NCBI RefSeq assembly: GCF_004005865.1
Contig: NZ_SACN01000001.1
Span: 434,001 to 498,000 of the forward strand
Reading direction: 5' to 3'
Source of the DNA: Sphingomonas crocodyli
Lineage (GTDB): Bacteria > Pseudomonadota > Alphaproteobacteria > Sphingomonadales > Sphingomonadaceae
Length of the DNA: 64,000 bases
How positions within the stretch are numbered: the first letter of the stretch is position 1; every line of letters begins with the position of its first letter. The translations under genes were made by a program, and so were the position numbers. The notes beneath the pieces are model-generated. The model made no database searches, had not been told where the DNA came from, and saw only the letters and a list, made by a program, of their open reading frames with translations. Of this stretch, positions 8,966 through 20,345 are shown piece by piece.

Positions 8966-9562
8966 TCAGCGGCGGCGCGTCTTCGGCGGGGGCGCGAGGC
9001 CGAGCGGGGCGGCATCCTCGGGCCGGGGATCGCCAGCAAGGCCGAACAGGCGGGCGAGGAGGTGGGGCAGCTTGCGGATGCGCGGTTGCAGCACGTCGCG
9101 CGCCTCCACCCAGCGCGGATCGCAACCCATCAACCGGCCATAGCCATGCGGATCGTGGCGCTCGAGGAGGAAGCGGGTGAGCCGCTCGTCATATTGGACG
9201 CGCTCCCCCACCACTTCGCCCGCATGATAGACCGGGTTAGTGACGCCGTGGATCGCGCGGGCGAAGGCGGCGTCGGTCAGCCGCCGGGTCATCATGCCAT
9301 AGGCCGCATCCCAGGCTTCGGCGAAGCCGGCCGCATCGGCGCGCCTGCGCAGCCGATACGCCCCCTCCACCCCCATCCCGACAGCCTTCGCGGCCGCCGG
9401 CACCGATCCCGTATCGGCCAGCACCTCGATGAACGTGCGCTGCTTGTCGGGCGTCCACCCGTCATGCCGTTCGGACACAGGGACCGGCACGAAATCGGTG
9501 AGATCGGCGGGCGGCTCAGCCGGAGCAGATGCATCGACGGCAATGTGCGGATGTATGGTCAT
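8966..9562 (-). CDS. Hypothetical protein with N-terminal HTH-like segment
   Basis: A 198-aa protein. Residues about 35-90 (GWTPDKQRTFIEVLADTG, then SVPAAAKAVGMGVEGAYRLRRR) look like the helix-turn-helix found at the N-terminus of phage terminase small subunits and related sphingomonad proteins. The rest is helical and rich in Arg, with a basic, proline-rich tail. No phage genes lie nearby, so a terminase role is not supported; a DNA-binding role is an inference. The minus-strand promoter region contains a perfect TTGACA (complement of 9593-9598), and a LexA-like box abuts it. It is divergent from the toxin-antitoxin pair. Confidence 0.65.
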   Translation of the reverse strand: MTIHPHIAVDASAPAEPPADLTDFVPVPVSERHDGWTPDKQRTFIEVLADTGSVPAAAKAVGMGVEGAYRLRRRADAAGFAEAWDAAYGMMTRRLTDAAFARAIHGVTNPVYHAGEVVGERVQYDERLTRFLLERHDPHGYGRLMGCDPRWVEARDVLQPRIRKLPHLLARLFGLAGDPRPEDAAPLGLAPPPKTRRR

Positions 9563-9598
9563 GTGAGGATGAATAACCTATTTGGTTCTTAATGTCAA

Positions 9599-9613
9599 GA
9601 ACAAATAAGGAAC
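9599..9613. promoter_or_regulatory. LexA-like box GAAC-N7-GAAC
   Basis: The sequence GAACAAATAAGGAAC fits the alphaproteobacterial LexA direct repeat (GAAC-N7-GAAC) exactly. It lies between the divergent HTH-like gene and the TA pair, next to the minus-strand TTGACA. It is also part of a bulged inverted repeat (9579-9607, TATTTG/CAAATA outer arms and GTTCTT/AAGAAC inner arms). SOS control of one or both genes is an inference. Confidence 0.45.
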
Positions 9614-9624
9614 ATCATATATGC

Positions 9625-9657
9625 GCCATTGACGTATATGCCAATGACATATATTTA
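9625..9657 (+). promoter_or_regulatory. Promoter and palindromic operator of the toxin-antitoxin operon
   Basis: TTGACG at 9629-9634 and TATTTA at 9652-9657 form -35 and -10 elements with a 17-base spacer (TATATT with 15 is an alternative). An imperfect palindrome, CATTGACGTATATGCCAATG (9627-9646), overlaps the -35 and spacer, matching 8 of 10 positions per half. The words GCCATTGAC and GCCAATGAC also repeat in direct orientation. This is the position expected for an operator bound by the HigA-like antitoxin. AGGTGAT just before the ATG at 9664 is the ribosome-binding site. Confidence 0.55.
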
Positions 9658-9663
9658 GGTGAT

Positions 9664-9999
9664 ATGACGACCCTGCAGACCGTCGTGGAATTGCCCGAGT
9701 TTCTGCGGCGCGCGAAGGCGATCATGTCCGACGAGGATCGGGCGGCTCTGGTCGATATCATCGCGGCCAATCCCGAGGCGGGCGTCTCGCTGGGCGGCGG
9801 ATTGCGCAAGATCCGCATCGCGCGCGAAGGCGGTGGCAAGAGCGGCGGTTATCGCACGGTCTATGTGTTCGGCGGCACGCATATGCCGATCTTTCTCGTC
9901 ACGGTGTTCGCCAAGAATGAGAAGGACAATCTGAACCGCGCCGAACAGGCCGAGCTTGTGCTGCTCGGCAAGGCGCTGCTGGCGTATTATGGAGTATGA
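9664..9999 (+). CDS. RelE/HigB-type toxin of a type II toxin-antitoxin system
   Basis: A 111-aa protein starting MTTLQTVVELPEFLRRAK. It has the pattern of the HigB2/RelE superfamily of ribosome-dependent mRNA endonucleases: an N-terminal helix, LVDIIAANPEAG, then LRKIRIAREGGGKSGGYRTVYVF and the final strand IFLVTVFAKNEKDNL. The basic, glycine-rich turn followed by YRTVYVF and FAKNEKDN are the usual active-site and core regions. The frame is open for 24 codons upstream, but those lie across the promoter, and the ATG at 9664 has its own RBS. The stop overlaps the antitoxin ATG. Toxin-first order is typical of higBA. Confidence 0.88.
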   Translation: MTTLQTVVELPEFLRRAKAIMSDEDRAALVDIIAANPEAGVSLGGGLRKIRIAREGGGKSGGYRTVYVFGGTHMPIFLVTVFAKNEKDNLNRAEQAELVLLGKALLAYYGV

Positions 10000-10289
10000 C
10001 GATGAGTGGCTTTGACAGCATCAAGCAGGGGCTGACCGAGGCTCTGGCCTTCGCCGAGGGGCGCGAGGCGGGCGCGCAGGTGCGCGAGATCGCGGTGCCC
10101 AGTGTCGATGTCGCCGCGATCCGCGCCAGCACCGGCCTGTCGCAAGGCGCGTTCGCCAAGAGCATCGGGGTCGCCAAGGGCACCTTGCTCAACTGGGAAC
10201 ATGGCCGCCGCCGCCCGACCGGTCCTGCTCAGGTGCTGCTGGCGATGATCGCGAAGAAGCCGTCGTTAGTGGGGGAATTGCTGCGGTAA
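9996..10289 (+). CDS. HigA-type XRE-family antitoxin
   Basis: A 97-aa partner of the toxin. Its C-terminal half is a Cro/C1 HTH: VAAIRASTGLSQGAFAKSIG, VAKGTLLNWEHGRRRPTG, then AQVLLAMIAKKP. The N-terminal 40 residues are probably the toxin-binding part. Antitoxins of this kind neutralise the toxin and bind the operator upstream of the pair. The ATG at 9996 overlaps the toxin stop (ATGA); a second ATG at 10002 is two codons in. The two genes are well conserved and in frame, so the module looks intact. Confidence 0.9.
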   Translation: MTMSGFDSIKQGLTEALAFAEGREAGAQVREIAVPSVDVAAIRASTGLSQGAFAKSIGVAKGTLLNWEHGRRRPTGPAQVLLAMIAKKPSLVGELLR

Positions 10290-10361
10290 GTGGCGCAATT
10301 GATTTCCCTAAATCGATCTCCCTAGTTGCCGGTAACACCGATCTGTATCGAACCATTGTGC

Positions 10362-10382
10362 TGTCAAGAACAAAAAGGGATC
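10362..10382. repeat. Near-copy of the 21-base word around the LexA-like box
   Basis: TGTCAAGAACAAA followed by AAGGGATC matches 18 of 21 bases with 9593-9613. Here the second GAAC of the LexA-like repeat is GATC. The two copies flank the toxin-antitoxin pair, about 770 bases apart. It lies in the 160-base leader (10290-10451) of the AT-rich gene, which is noticeably AT-richer than the core genome. Whether it is a regulatory site or a trace of insertion cannot be decided here. Confidence 0.4.
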
Positions 10383-10451
10383 GTCCTCTGCGCTATGATT
10401 TGCTAGTTTCGTGTTAGTTACGTTCTAGACAAGCTAGGTGAGGATACCTTG

Positions 10452-11813
10452 ATGGCAACAACTCAACCTCCCTCTAAGGGTACGCAGGCAATATCGGATT
10501 TACCGATGCCGCCCGTAGAGGAGGTGCCCTTCCGCCTGATTTCGCGACCAGAGCGAAAGACAGCAAAGTTACTTCAAAATGCCGTAGATCAGCAGGCAGT
10601 TAAAAGCCAAAATAAGTTTTTTCATTTCAAATTCGAAGAGAGTCTTTTTATATTTGATATCTATATAATTGTAGAAGGATTTATAGAGAGCTCGGAATTT
10701 GAGTATTTCTGGGATGGTGTTGATGGTGTGAGGCACGAGGGCAAGGCATCAGTAAAAGACCAGTCGCTGAATATACCGGTATATGGTGTAGCGAGTTTGG
10801 TCGCATTCAAGCCACCAAAGGCCTATTTTACTACCCCTCACATCAAATCTGTTGGAATTTACGGATTTGAATTGAAGATGGCGGGTGATTTCGTTCGATA
10901 TATCGAGCGAGTGGAAGAAATTAAAGATAATGCAATTGCGAGTATTGATAAGCAAAAGGCCGATTTGGAGGAAAAGCGAAAGTCAGTCGCTGCTTTAGAG
11001 GCGCAGCGTGGTGCTCTGACGCAGGATATCACCTTGTTCAAATCAGCAGTTTCGCGAGAACAGGTAAAGGTAAAGAGTCTAGAATCTCAACGCACCGAAC
11101 TCATAGCGAAATCTGGAGAAATAGAGAGAGCGATATCGGATAGCGAGTCGCGTGTGGAGGAAATGAAATCTTATATTACACGATCCACAAAAATTAGATC
11201 AGATCTAGCGATGAGTATTACCAAGAAAGAAAAGGTACTTTCCGAGTTAGAAGCAAATATCGATCTTTTTCCTAGCGAGTTGTCAAGCTTTTCAAAGCAA
11301 GGGTCAAAAGATTTTAAAATGTTCGCGCTTCTAAGCGTCATCCCTGTAATTTTGATCGCTGTAATGTTCATATTGCTGGTTCGTGGATCGGCGGATTTGA
11401 CAACGAAAATTACAGGTTCTGAAGATATAAATTTACTCGCTCTCGCAGTGTCGCGTGCGCCATATGTAGCGATTGCGGGAGCAATTATTGCAGCAAGCTA
11501 CTACGTGGCTAAGATGCTTATTTTAGAAATGGTCAGAATAAGTCGTCAAAGATTGTCACTGACAAAAATCAGCATTATTGCTAAAGATATATCCCTGTCT
11601 ATTGATAGTGATATTCTTATGTCTAAAGACGAAAGATATTATAGGCGTCTGAATCTAAAGATGGATATGATGAAAGATCATCTTAAGGAATATCTTTCAA
11701 CGGACTTCAAGCCATCTCTACCGGAGACAATACTACCTAGCGGAATTGCCAATCTATCTCGCTGGATGCCGAAAGAAGGTCAAAAAGATGGCACTGCAGA
11801 GGTGGGCGATTAG
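10452..11813 (+). CDS. Unrecognised AT-rich gene: N-terminal beta domain, long coiled coil, two TM helices
   Basis: A 453-aa protein I cannot assign to a family. Residues about 1-55 are polar and proline-containing. Residues 55-145 look like a beta-rich domain (FFHFKFEESLFIFDIYIIVEGF, broken here by eye; PKAYFTTPH, VGIYGFELKMAGDF). Residues 150-275 form a charged coiled coil. TM helices lie at about 289-310 and 337-358, followed by a helical basic tail. The topology suggests a membrane-anchored coiled coil. Codon use is strikingly AT-rich (ata, aaa, gat, aat) compared with all neighbours, which indicates recent transfer. The ATG at 10452 follows AGGTGAGGA. It sits beside a toxin-antitoxin pair and upstream of uvrA. 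A role in defence or stress is only a guess from context. Confidence 0.85.
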   Translation: MATTQPPSKGTQAISDLPMPPVEEVPFRLISRPERKTAKLLQNAVDQQAVKSQNKFFHFKFEESLFIFDIYIIVEGFIESSEFEYFWDGVDGVRHEGKASVKDQSLNIPVYGVASLVAFKPPKAYFTTPHIKSVGIYGFELKMAGDFVRYIERVEEIKDNAIASIDKQKADLEEKRKSVAALEAQRGALTQDITLFKSAVSREQVKVKSLESQRTELIAKSGEIERAISDSESRVEEMKSYITRSTKIRSDLAMSITKKEKVLSELEANIDLFPSELSSFSKQGSKDFKMFALLSVIPVILIAVMFILLVRGSADLTTKITGSEDINLLALAVSRAPYVAIAGAIIAASYYVAKMLILEMVRISRQRLSLTKISIIAKDISLSIDSDILMSKDERYYRRLNLKMDMMKDHLKEYLSTDFKPSLPETILPSGIANLSRWMPKEGQKDGTAEVGD

Positions 11814-11825
11814 CATATCGCCCAC
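11802..11825. terminator. Perfect hairpin spanning the stop of the AT-rich gene
   Basis: GTGGGCGAT and ATCGCCCAC form a perfect 9-base stem around the 6-base loop TAGCAT, which contains the TAG stop. No T-run follows, so efficient intrinsic termination is uncertain. It lies between the convergent ends of the AT-rich gene and uvrA. Confidence 0.5.
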
Positions 11826-11899
11826 AATGTGGTTCTAAACGGGATCCGGTACACCGAACTGACTCAAGTCCGTGAATGTATGCGCCACAAAATAAACGC

Positions 11900-14815
<2,916 letters not shown>

Positions 14816-14821
14816 GCGGGT

Positions 14822-14836
14822 GTTCTATCTCTGTTC
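14822..14836 (-). promoter_or_regulatory. LexA (SOS) box of uvrA
   Basis: The plus strand reads GTTCTATCTCTGTTC, which is GTTC-N7-GTTC (GAAC-N7-GAAC on the uvrA strand), an exact match to the alphaproteobacterial LexA direct repeat. It lies immediately upstream of the uvrA ATG, where LexA would block transcription. This is strong evidence that uvrA is SOS-induced here. Confidence 0.85.
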
Positions 14837-14886
14837 TGATCGGGATGCCAGAGCAGAGATAGGGTGCGGCGCAGAGAGTTGCGAGT

Positions 14887-15234
14887 CTAGAGGCTCATCC
14901 AGCGCGCAATGGCCGCATCGATCACGGTGGCACCGGCGACGAGGCCGATATTGACCCAGATCATTGCGACCCGCGGTTTGATCCGCGCGAGGAGGATGAG
15001 CGCGGCGAGGTCCATCACGTCGCCCACCACGCGCGCCCACACGCCGGCGGGATCGGTGGGGAAGGCGAGGATGTACGCGCCGGTCGCGATCTCGCGCAGG
15101 CCGAACAGGCGGATGACCGTCTCATAACCTTGCGCGGCGATCGTCCCCGCGAGGAAGCGCGCGCCGAAGACCTCGACGAGCCCGAGCGCGATCGAGAAGA
15201 TGCCGAGCGCAAGGCCGACCGTTGCGACGTCCAT
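14887..15234 (-). CDS. Small four-helix membrane protein
   Basis: A 115-aa hydrophobic protein with about four TM segments ([73 protein letters not shown]). A similar pattern is common in small uncharacterised DUF4267-like proteins of proteobacteria. The ATG at 15234 has AGGAGGGG eight bases upstream. It lies upstream of uvrA on the same strand, but the uvrA LexA box between them argues for separate control. The function is unknown. Confidence 0.75.
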   Translation of the reverse strand: MDVATVGLALGIFSIALGLVEVFGARFLAGTIAAQGYETVIRLFGLREIATGAYILAFPTDPAGVWARVVGDVMDLAALILLARIKPRVAMIWVNIGLVAGATVIDAAIARWMSL

Positions 15235-15293
15235 GATGCCCCTCCTGTCTGTCGTTGCGCTGGTGTATAGCAGGCGGGGAGCGAGGTGGGGAC

Positions 15294-15554
15294 ATGCTGA
15301 AAGACAAGACGGCCTTGCCGGTGCGCAAGGCGAAGGGCGAGGCGATCGGCGCGAGCGCGGCGGGCGCTGGCGCGCTCGGGGCCGCGGCGATTGGTTCGCT
15401 GATGCTGGGTGCGGTGGCGTTCGGCGCGGTCGCCATCGGCGCCTTCGCGATCGGCCGCCTCTCGGTAAAGCGCGCGCGGATCGGCACGCTCAGGATCGAC
15501 AAGCTGGAGATCGGCGAGGTGGAGCGGATCGGGCGCGATCCAAAGCCTCGATAA
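15294..15554 (+). CDS. Small repeat protein with AIGxxxxG-type beta-helix-like repeats
   Basis: An 86-aa protein. After a basic start (MLKDKTALPVRKAKGEAIG) come about nine 5-6-residue repeats with small residues: AIGSLMLG, AVAFGAVAIG, AFAIGRLSV, then charged repeats ARIGTLRI, DKLEIGEVERI. This alternation of Ala/Gly-rich and charged coils resembles membrane-embedded or stacked short beta-helix proteins found in many bacteria, with no known activity. The ATG at 15294 follows GAGGTGGGG; the longer open frame upstream is not repeat-like. Assignment is by pattern only. Confidence 0.6.
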   Translation: MLKDKTALPVRKAKGEAIGASAAGAGALGAAAIGSLMLGAVAFGAVAIGAFAIGRLSVKRARIGTLRIDKLEIGEVERIGRDPKPR

Positions 15555-15736
15555 CGGACTGAATCATCGATCCGATCCGGACACGGATTTGCTGGCCAAG
15601 TTCAGGTGCATTTCTTCTCCTTTCCACACCGGTGGTGGGGAGGGAGCTTGCTCCAGTTTGGACTATGTTCGACGCCCGTTCACGATTTGATCGAGTAAGC
15701 CTGCCGGCAAGAAGGTCGGGCAGGAGTAAAGCGGCG

Positions 15737-17241
15737 TTGAGTAAGCTCTATTATGGAGATCGCCGACGGGCAGCCAGTCGGACGCGCAGATCGAGGCGTT
15801 CGAAGATACGTGGCACTGGAACGACAAGGCCGAGGACGCCTTCGATCAGGTCTCACAAAGCGGAAACACGAAGGCGTTCGACCTGCTGAACGCCATGCGC
15901 GCCTTCCTCGGCGAAAACGACATGATGGCCTATCTGGCGATGATGGCGGTGCGGCTTATCGAACTGCATCGTGTGCTGAAGCCGACGGGGAGTCTCTATC
16001 TCCACTGCGATCCGACCGCGAGCCACTATCTCAAGCTGCTGCTGGACGGGGTTTTCGGCGCGGATCGGTTCGTGAACGAGATCGTGTGGAAACGTTCGGA
16101 CGCCAAGGGTGATGCTGGGCAAGGCGCCAAACATTTCGGGCGCACGAACGATATCATCCTGCTCTATACGAAAACGGAAGAGCGCTATTGGCGACCGCAA
16201 TACGGCCCGCTGGACGAGGGTTATGTCGAGCGCTTCTATCGTTACACCGACGAAAATGGCCGCCGCTACAAGTTGGATAACATGCTTGGGCCGGGCGGAG
16301 CGGCCAAGGGCAATCCCTATTATGAGGTGATGGGCGTATCACGGCATTGGCGTTATTCGCGCAAGCGGATGGATGAGTTGATCGCGGCGGGGCGGGTAAT
16401 CCAGACAAATCCCGGCACAGTCCCAATGTATAAGCGCTATCTGGACGAGTCCAAGGGAACGCCGCTCACAACGAATTGGACGGACATCCAGCTTCTGCGT
16501 GGGTGGTCTGGTGAAAAGCTACCTTATCCGACCCAGAAGCCTGTCGCGCTGCTCGAGCGGATTATCACAGCCTCCTGCCCAGAAGACGGTCTCGTGCTGG
16601 ACCCCTTCTGTGGCTGTGGCACGGCAGTCCACGCGGCGCAGAAACTTGGTCGCCGCTGGATCGGGATCGATGTCACGCATCTGGCGATCAGCCTGATCGA
16701 AAAGCGGATGCGGGATGCATTTCCCGGCGTGCAGCTTGCGGTGGAGGGGGCGCCGAAAGACCTCGCCTCGGCCGAGGATCTCGCAGCGCGGGATAAATAT
16801 CAGTTTCAGTGGTGGGCGGTGTCGATGGTCGATGCGATGCCGTTCGGGGGCAAGAAGAAGGGGGCCGATGGCGGGATTGACGGGATCATCTATTTCAAGC
16901 CCGACGGGCGGCGGACCGAGAAGGCTTTGGTGTCGATCAAGGGCGGCCAGAATGTCGGTGTCCAGATGATCCGCGAGCTGCATTCGGCGATGGAGCGGGA
17001 GAAGGCGCCGCTGGGCGTGTTCGTGACCAAGACATCGCCGTCGAGCGTGATGGAAAAGGAGGCGGCGGCGGTCGGCCGTTTCCATTCGGAGGCGACGGGC
17101 AAGAGCTATGCACGGCTGCAGATCCTGACGCTGGCCGAATTGTTTCAGGGCAAGCGACCCGACATTCCCTATGTCGATCCGACCGTCGCGTTCAAACGCG
17201 CCGCACGTGAAAGTACAGCGCAGCAGCCGACATTGCTCTGA
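15737..17241 (+). pseudogene. Beta-class DNA methyltransferase fused to Mrr-like domain, broken by internal deletion
   Basis: An intact homologue starts KLYYGDN, then has DPPF/Y (motif IV), then SPTG...AQIEAFEDTWHW. Here the start survives in one frame (TTG at 15737, reading LSKLYYGD, with AGGAG upstream). The sequence then jumps at about 15760 to another frame that reads SPTGSQSDAQIEAFEDTW and continues uninterrupted to 17241. The segment with the catalytic DPPF/Y is missing. Downstream, target-recognition sequence, LDPFCGCGTAVHAA (motif I) and a C-terminal PD-(D/E)xK-like part (GADGGIDGIIYF, ALVSIKGG) are preserved. The 448-aa reading frame from the ATG at 15895 could still be made but lacks motif IV. 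About 30-35 codons appear lost, judged from memory of the family. The 180 bases upstream (15555-15736) hold no gene I can support. Confidence 0.8.
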
Positions 17242-17244
17242 TCC

Positions 17245-18138
17245 TCACCCCCGCCACCGGAGCGCCTCCACCAGCAGCGCAAAGGCTGGGGTCAGCTGGC
17301 GGCGGCTGGGGTAGTAGAGGTGGTAGCCGCTGAACGGCGGGCTCCAGTCTTCGAGCATGCGGATCAGGGTGCCGCTCGCGAGGTCGGGGGCCATGTGGTC
17401 CTCGGGGAGGTAGGCGATGCCGAAGCCGGCGCGGGCGGCGGTGAGGATTTGTTCTTCGTGGTTGAAGGTGAGTTGCCCGGCGACGCGGACGCGGAATTCG
17501 CGGCCCGCCTGGCCGAATTCCCACGCATAGAGGCCACCCGCGGTGCGCAGGCGCAGGTTGATGCAATTGTGATCGGACAGCTCGTAGGGCGTGCGCGGCC
17601 TGCTGTGGCGGGCGATGTAAGCGGGGGAGGCGACCGCGGCCATGCTGACATCGGGGCCGATCCGCACCGCGATCATATCCTTTGCCACCTGATCGCCGAA
17701 GCGCACCCCCGCATCGAAGCGATCGGCGACGATATCGACCAGGCCGATATCGGCGCTGATTTCGACATGGACGTCGGGATAATCGGGCAGGAATCGTTCG
17801 AGGACGGGCCACAGGATCGTGCGCGCGGGGCCGGGCGAGGCGGTGATGCGAATCGTGCCCGATGGCTTGCGCGCCAGCTCGGTCAGGTTGGCGAGTTCGC
17901 CGGCGATATCGGCGAACGCGGGGCGCAGCGTGGCGATCAGCCGTTCGCCAGCCTGCGTAGGCATCACGCTGCGCGTCGTGCGGGTGAGCAGGCGGACGTC
18001 GAGACGCGCCTCCAGCCGGCGGATCGTGTGGCTGAGCGAGGATTGCGACGTGCCGAGCCGCGCGGCCGCGCGGGTGAAGCTGCGTTCCTCGGCCACCGTG
18101 AGGAAGGCGTTGAGATCGACGAGGTCGTCGCGGCGCAA
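17245..18138 (-). CDS. LysR family transcriptional regulator
   Basis: A 297-aa regulator with an N-terminal winged HTH (LNAFLTVAEERSFTRAAARLG, TSQSSLSHTIRRLE) and a periplasmic-binding-protein-like effector domain from about residue 90 (PSGTIRITASPGPA). The TTG at 18138, with GGAGA upstream, begins at MRRDDLVDLNAF and gives the standard length; the ORF extension upstream is not LysR-like. It is divergent from an aldo/keto reductase, and the 104 bases between them contain AT-rich TATGACTTTATGCGCTTTATAGCG, so the reductase is the obvious target. The effector is unknown; homologues in this arrangement respond to electrophiles or aldehydes. Confidence 0.9.
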   Translation of the reverse strand: MRRDDLVDLNAFLTVAEERSFTRAAARLGTSQSSLSHTIRRLEARLDVRLLTRTTRSVMPTQAGERLIATLRPAFADIAGELANLTELARKPSGTIRITASPGPARTILWPVLERFLPDYPDVHVEISADIGLVDIVADRFDAGVRFGDQVAKDMIAVRIGPDVSMAAVASPAYIARHSRPRTPYELSDHNCINLRLRTAGGLYAWEFGQAGREFRVRVAGQLTFNHEEQILTAARAGFGIAYLPEDHMAPDLASGTLIRMLEDWSPPFSGYHLYYPSRRQLTPAFALLVEALRWRG

Positions 18139-18182
18139 TTGATGAATCTCCGATATGACTTTATGCGCTTTATAGCGTCTAA

Positions 18183-19241
<1,059 letters not shown>

Positions 19242-19290
19242 TCCTTACCCCGTGTTCTTTCCTTTCAGCCCTTCCAACCAAGGATAATCC

Positions 19291-20337
19291 ATGACCGTCA
19301 AAGCCCTGGGCGCGGCCGCCGCCGACAAGCCCGTTCTGCCCATCGAGATCACCCGCCGCGCGCCCGGCCCGAAGGACGTGCAGATCGAAATCGCCTTTTG
19401 CGGCGTGTGCCATTCGGATCTGCACACCGTGCGCAACGAGTGGGGCGGCACGCTGTACCCCAGCGTGCCGGGCCACGAGATCGTCGGCACGGTGAGCGCC
19501 GTCGGCGATGCGGTGACCAAATATAAGGTGGGCGACACGGTGGGCGTCGGCTGCCTTGTCGACAGCTGCCGTCATTGCGACGCGTGCCACGACGATCTCG
19601 AAAATTATTGCGAGAATGGCTGGACCGGCACTTATAATGGCGCGACCGCCGATGCGCCGGGCCATACAATGGGCGGCTATTCGCAGCGCATCGTGGTGGA
19701 CGAGCATTTCGTGCTGGCGATCAAGCATGACAAGGCGCAGCTCGCTGCGGTCGCGCCTTTGCTGTGCGCGGGCATCACCACCTATTCGCCGCTGCGCCAC
19801 TGGAATGTCGGGCCGGGCAAGAAGGTGGGTATCGTCGGCATCGGCGGCCTCGGCCATATGGGCGTGAAGATCGCGCATGCGCTGGGCGCGCATGTCGTCG
19901 CTTTCACCACGTCGGACGGCAAGCGGCAGGCCGCGCTGGATCTGGGCGCGGACGAGGTGATCGTGTCGCGCAACGAAGACGAGATGGCGGCGCACCGCTC
20001 CAGCTTCGATTTCATCCTGAACACCGTGGCGGCGGGGCATGATCTCGACGCGTTCATGGTGCTGCTCAAGCAGGGCGGGACGATGTGCCTGGTGGGCGTG
20101 CCCGAACATCCGCACAAGAATCCGGACATCGGCAATCTCGTCTTCTGGCGCCGGTCGCTCGCCGGTTCGCTGATCGGCGGCATCGCCGAGACGCAGGAGA
20201 TGCTCGATTTCTGCGCCGAGCACGGGATCGTTTCGGACATCGAGATGATCAAGGCGGCGGAGATCGAGGATGCCTATGCGCGCATGCTCAAGGGCGACGT
20301 GCGCTATCGCTTCGTGATCGACAACGCGACGCTTTGA
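19291..20337 (+). CDS. Zinc-dependent NAD(P) alcohol dehydrogenase (YahK/cinnamyl-alcohol type)
   Basis: A 348-aa medium-chain dehydrogenase. The catalytic zinc ligands are in CGVCHSDLH and GHEIVG; the structural zinc cysteines are in CRHCDACHDDLENYC. The nucleotide-binding loop is VGIVGIGGLGHMGVK. The proteins of this group (YahK, AdhA, plant CAD) mostly reduce aldehydes with NADPH. Together with the upstream aldo/keto reductase and LysR regulator it fits aldehyde reduction. The sequence is full length with no missing ligands. Confidence 0.93.
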   Translation: MTVKALGAAAADKPVLPIEITRRAPGPKDVQIEIAFCGVCHSDLHTVRNEWGGTLYPSVPGHEIVGTVSAVGDAVTKYKVGDTVGVGCLVDSCRHCDACHDDLENYCENGWTGTYNGATADAPGHTMGGYSQRIVVDEHFVLAIKHDKAQLAAVAPLLCAGITTYSPLRHWNVGPGKKVGIVGIGGLGHMGVKIAHALGAHVVAFTTSDGKRQAALDLGADEVIVSRNEDEMAAHRSSFDFILNTVAAGHDLDAFMVLLKQGGTMCLVGVPEHPHKNPDIGNLVFWRRSLAGSLIGGIAETQEMLDFCAEHGIVSDIEMIKAAEIEDAYARMLKGDVRYRFVIDNATL

Positions 20338-20345
20338 GCTGTGAC

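Noticed and set aside
8966..9562. Phage terminase small subunit
   Set aside because: Only the N-terminal HTH-like part resembles it; no other phage gene is present, so I left it as a hypothetical protein.
15753..16112. A 119-codon frame at the start of the methyltransferase region
   Set aside because: It is a shadow frame over the methyltransferase sequence; its translation is Arg-rich and has no family features.
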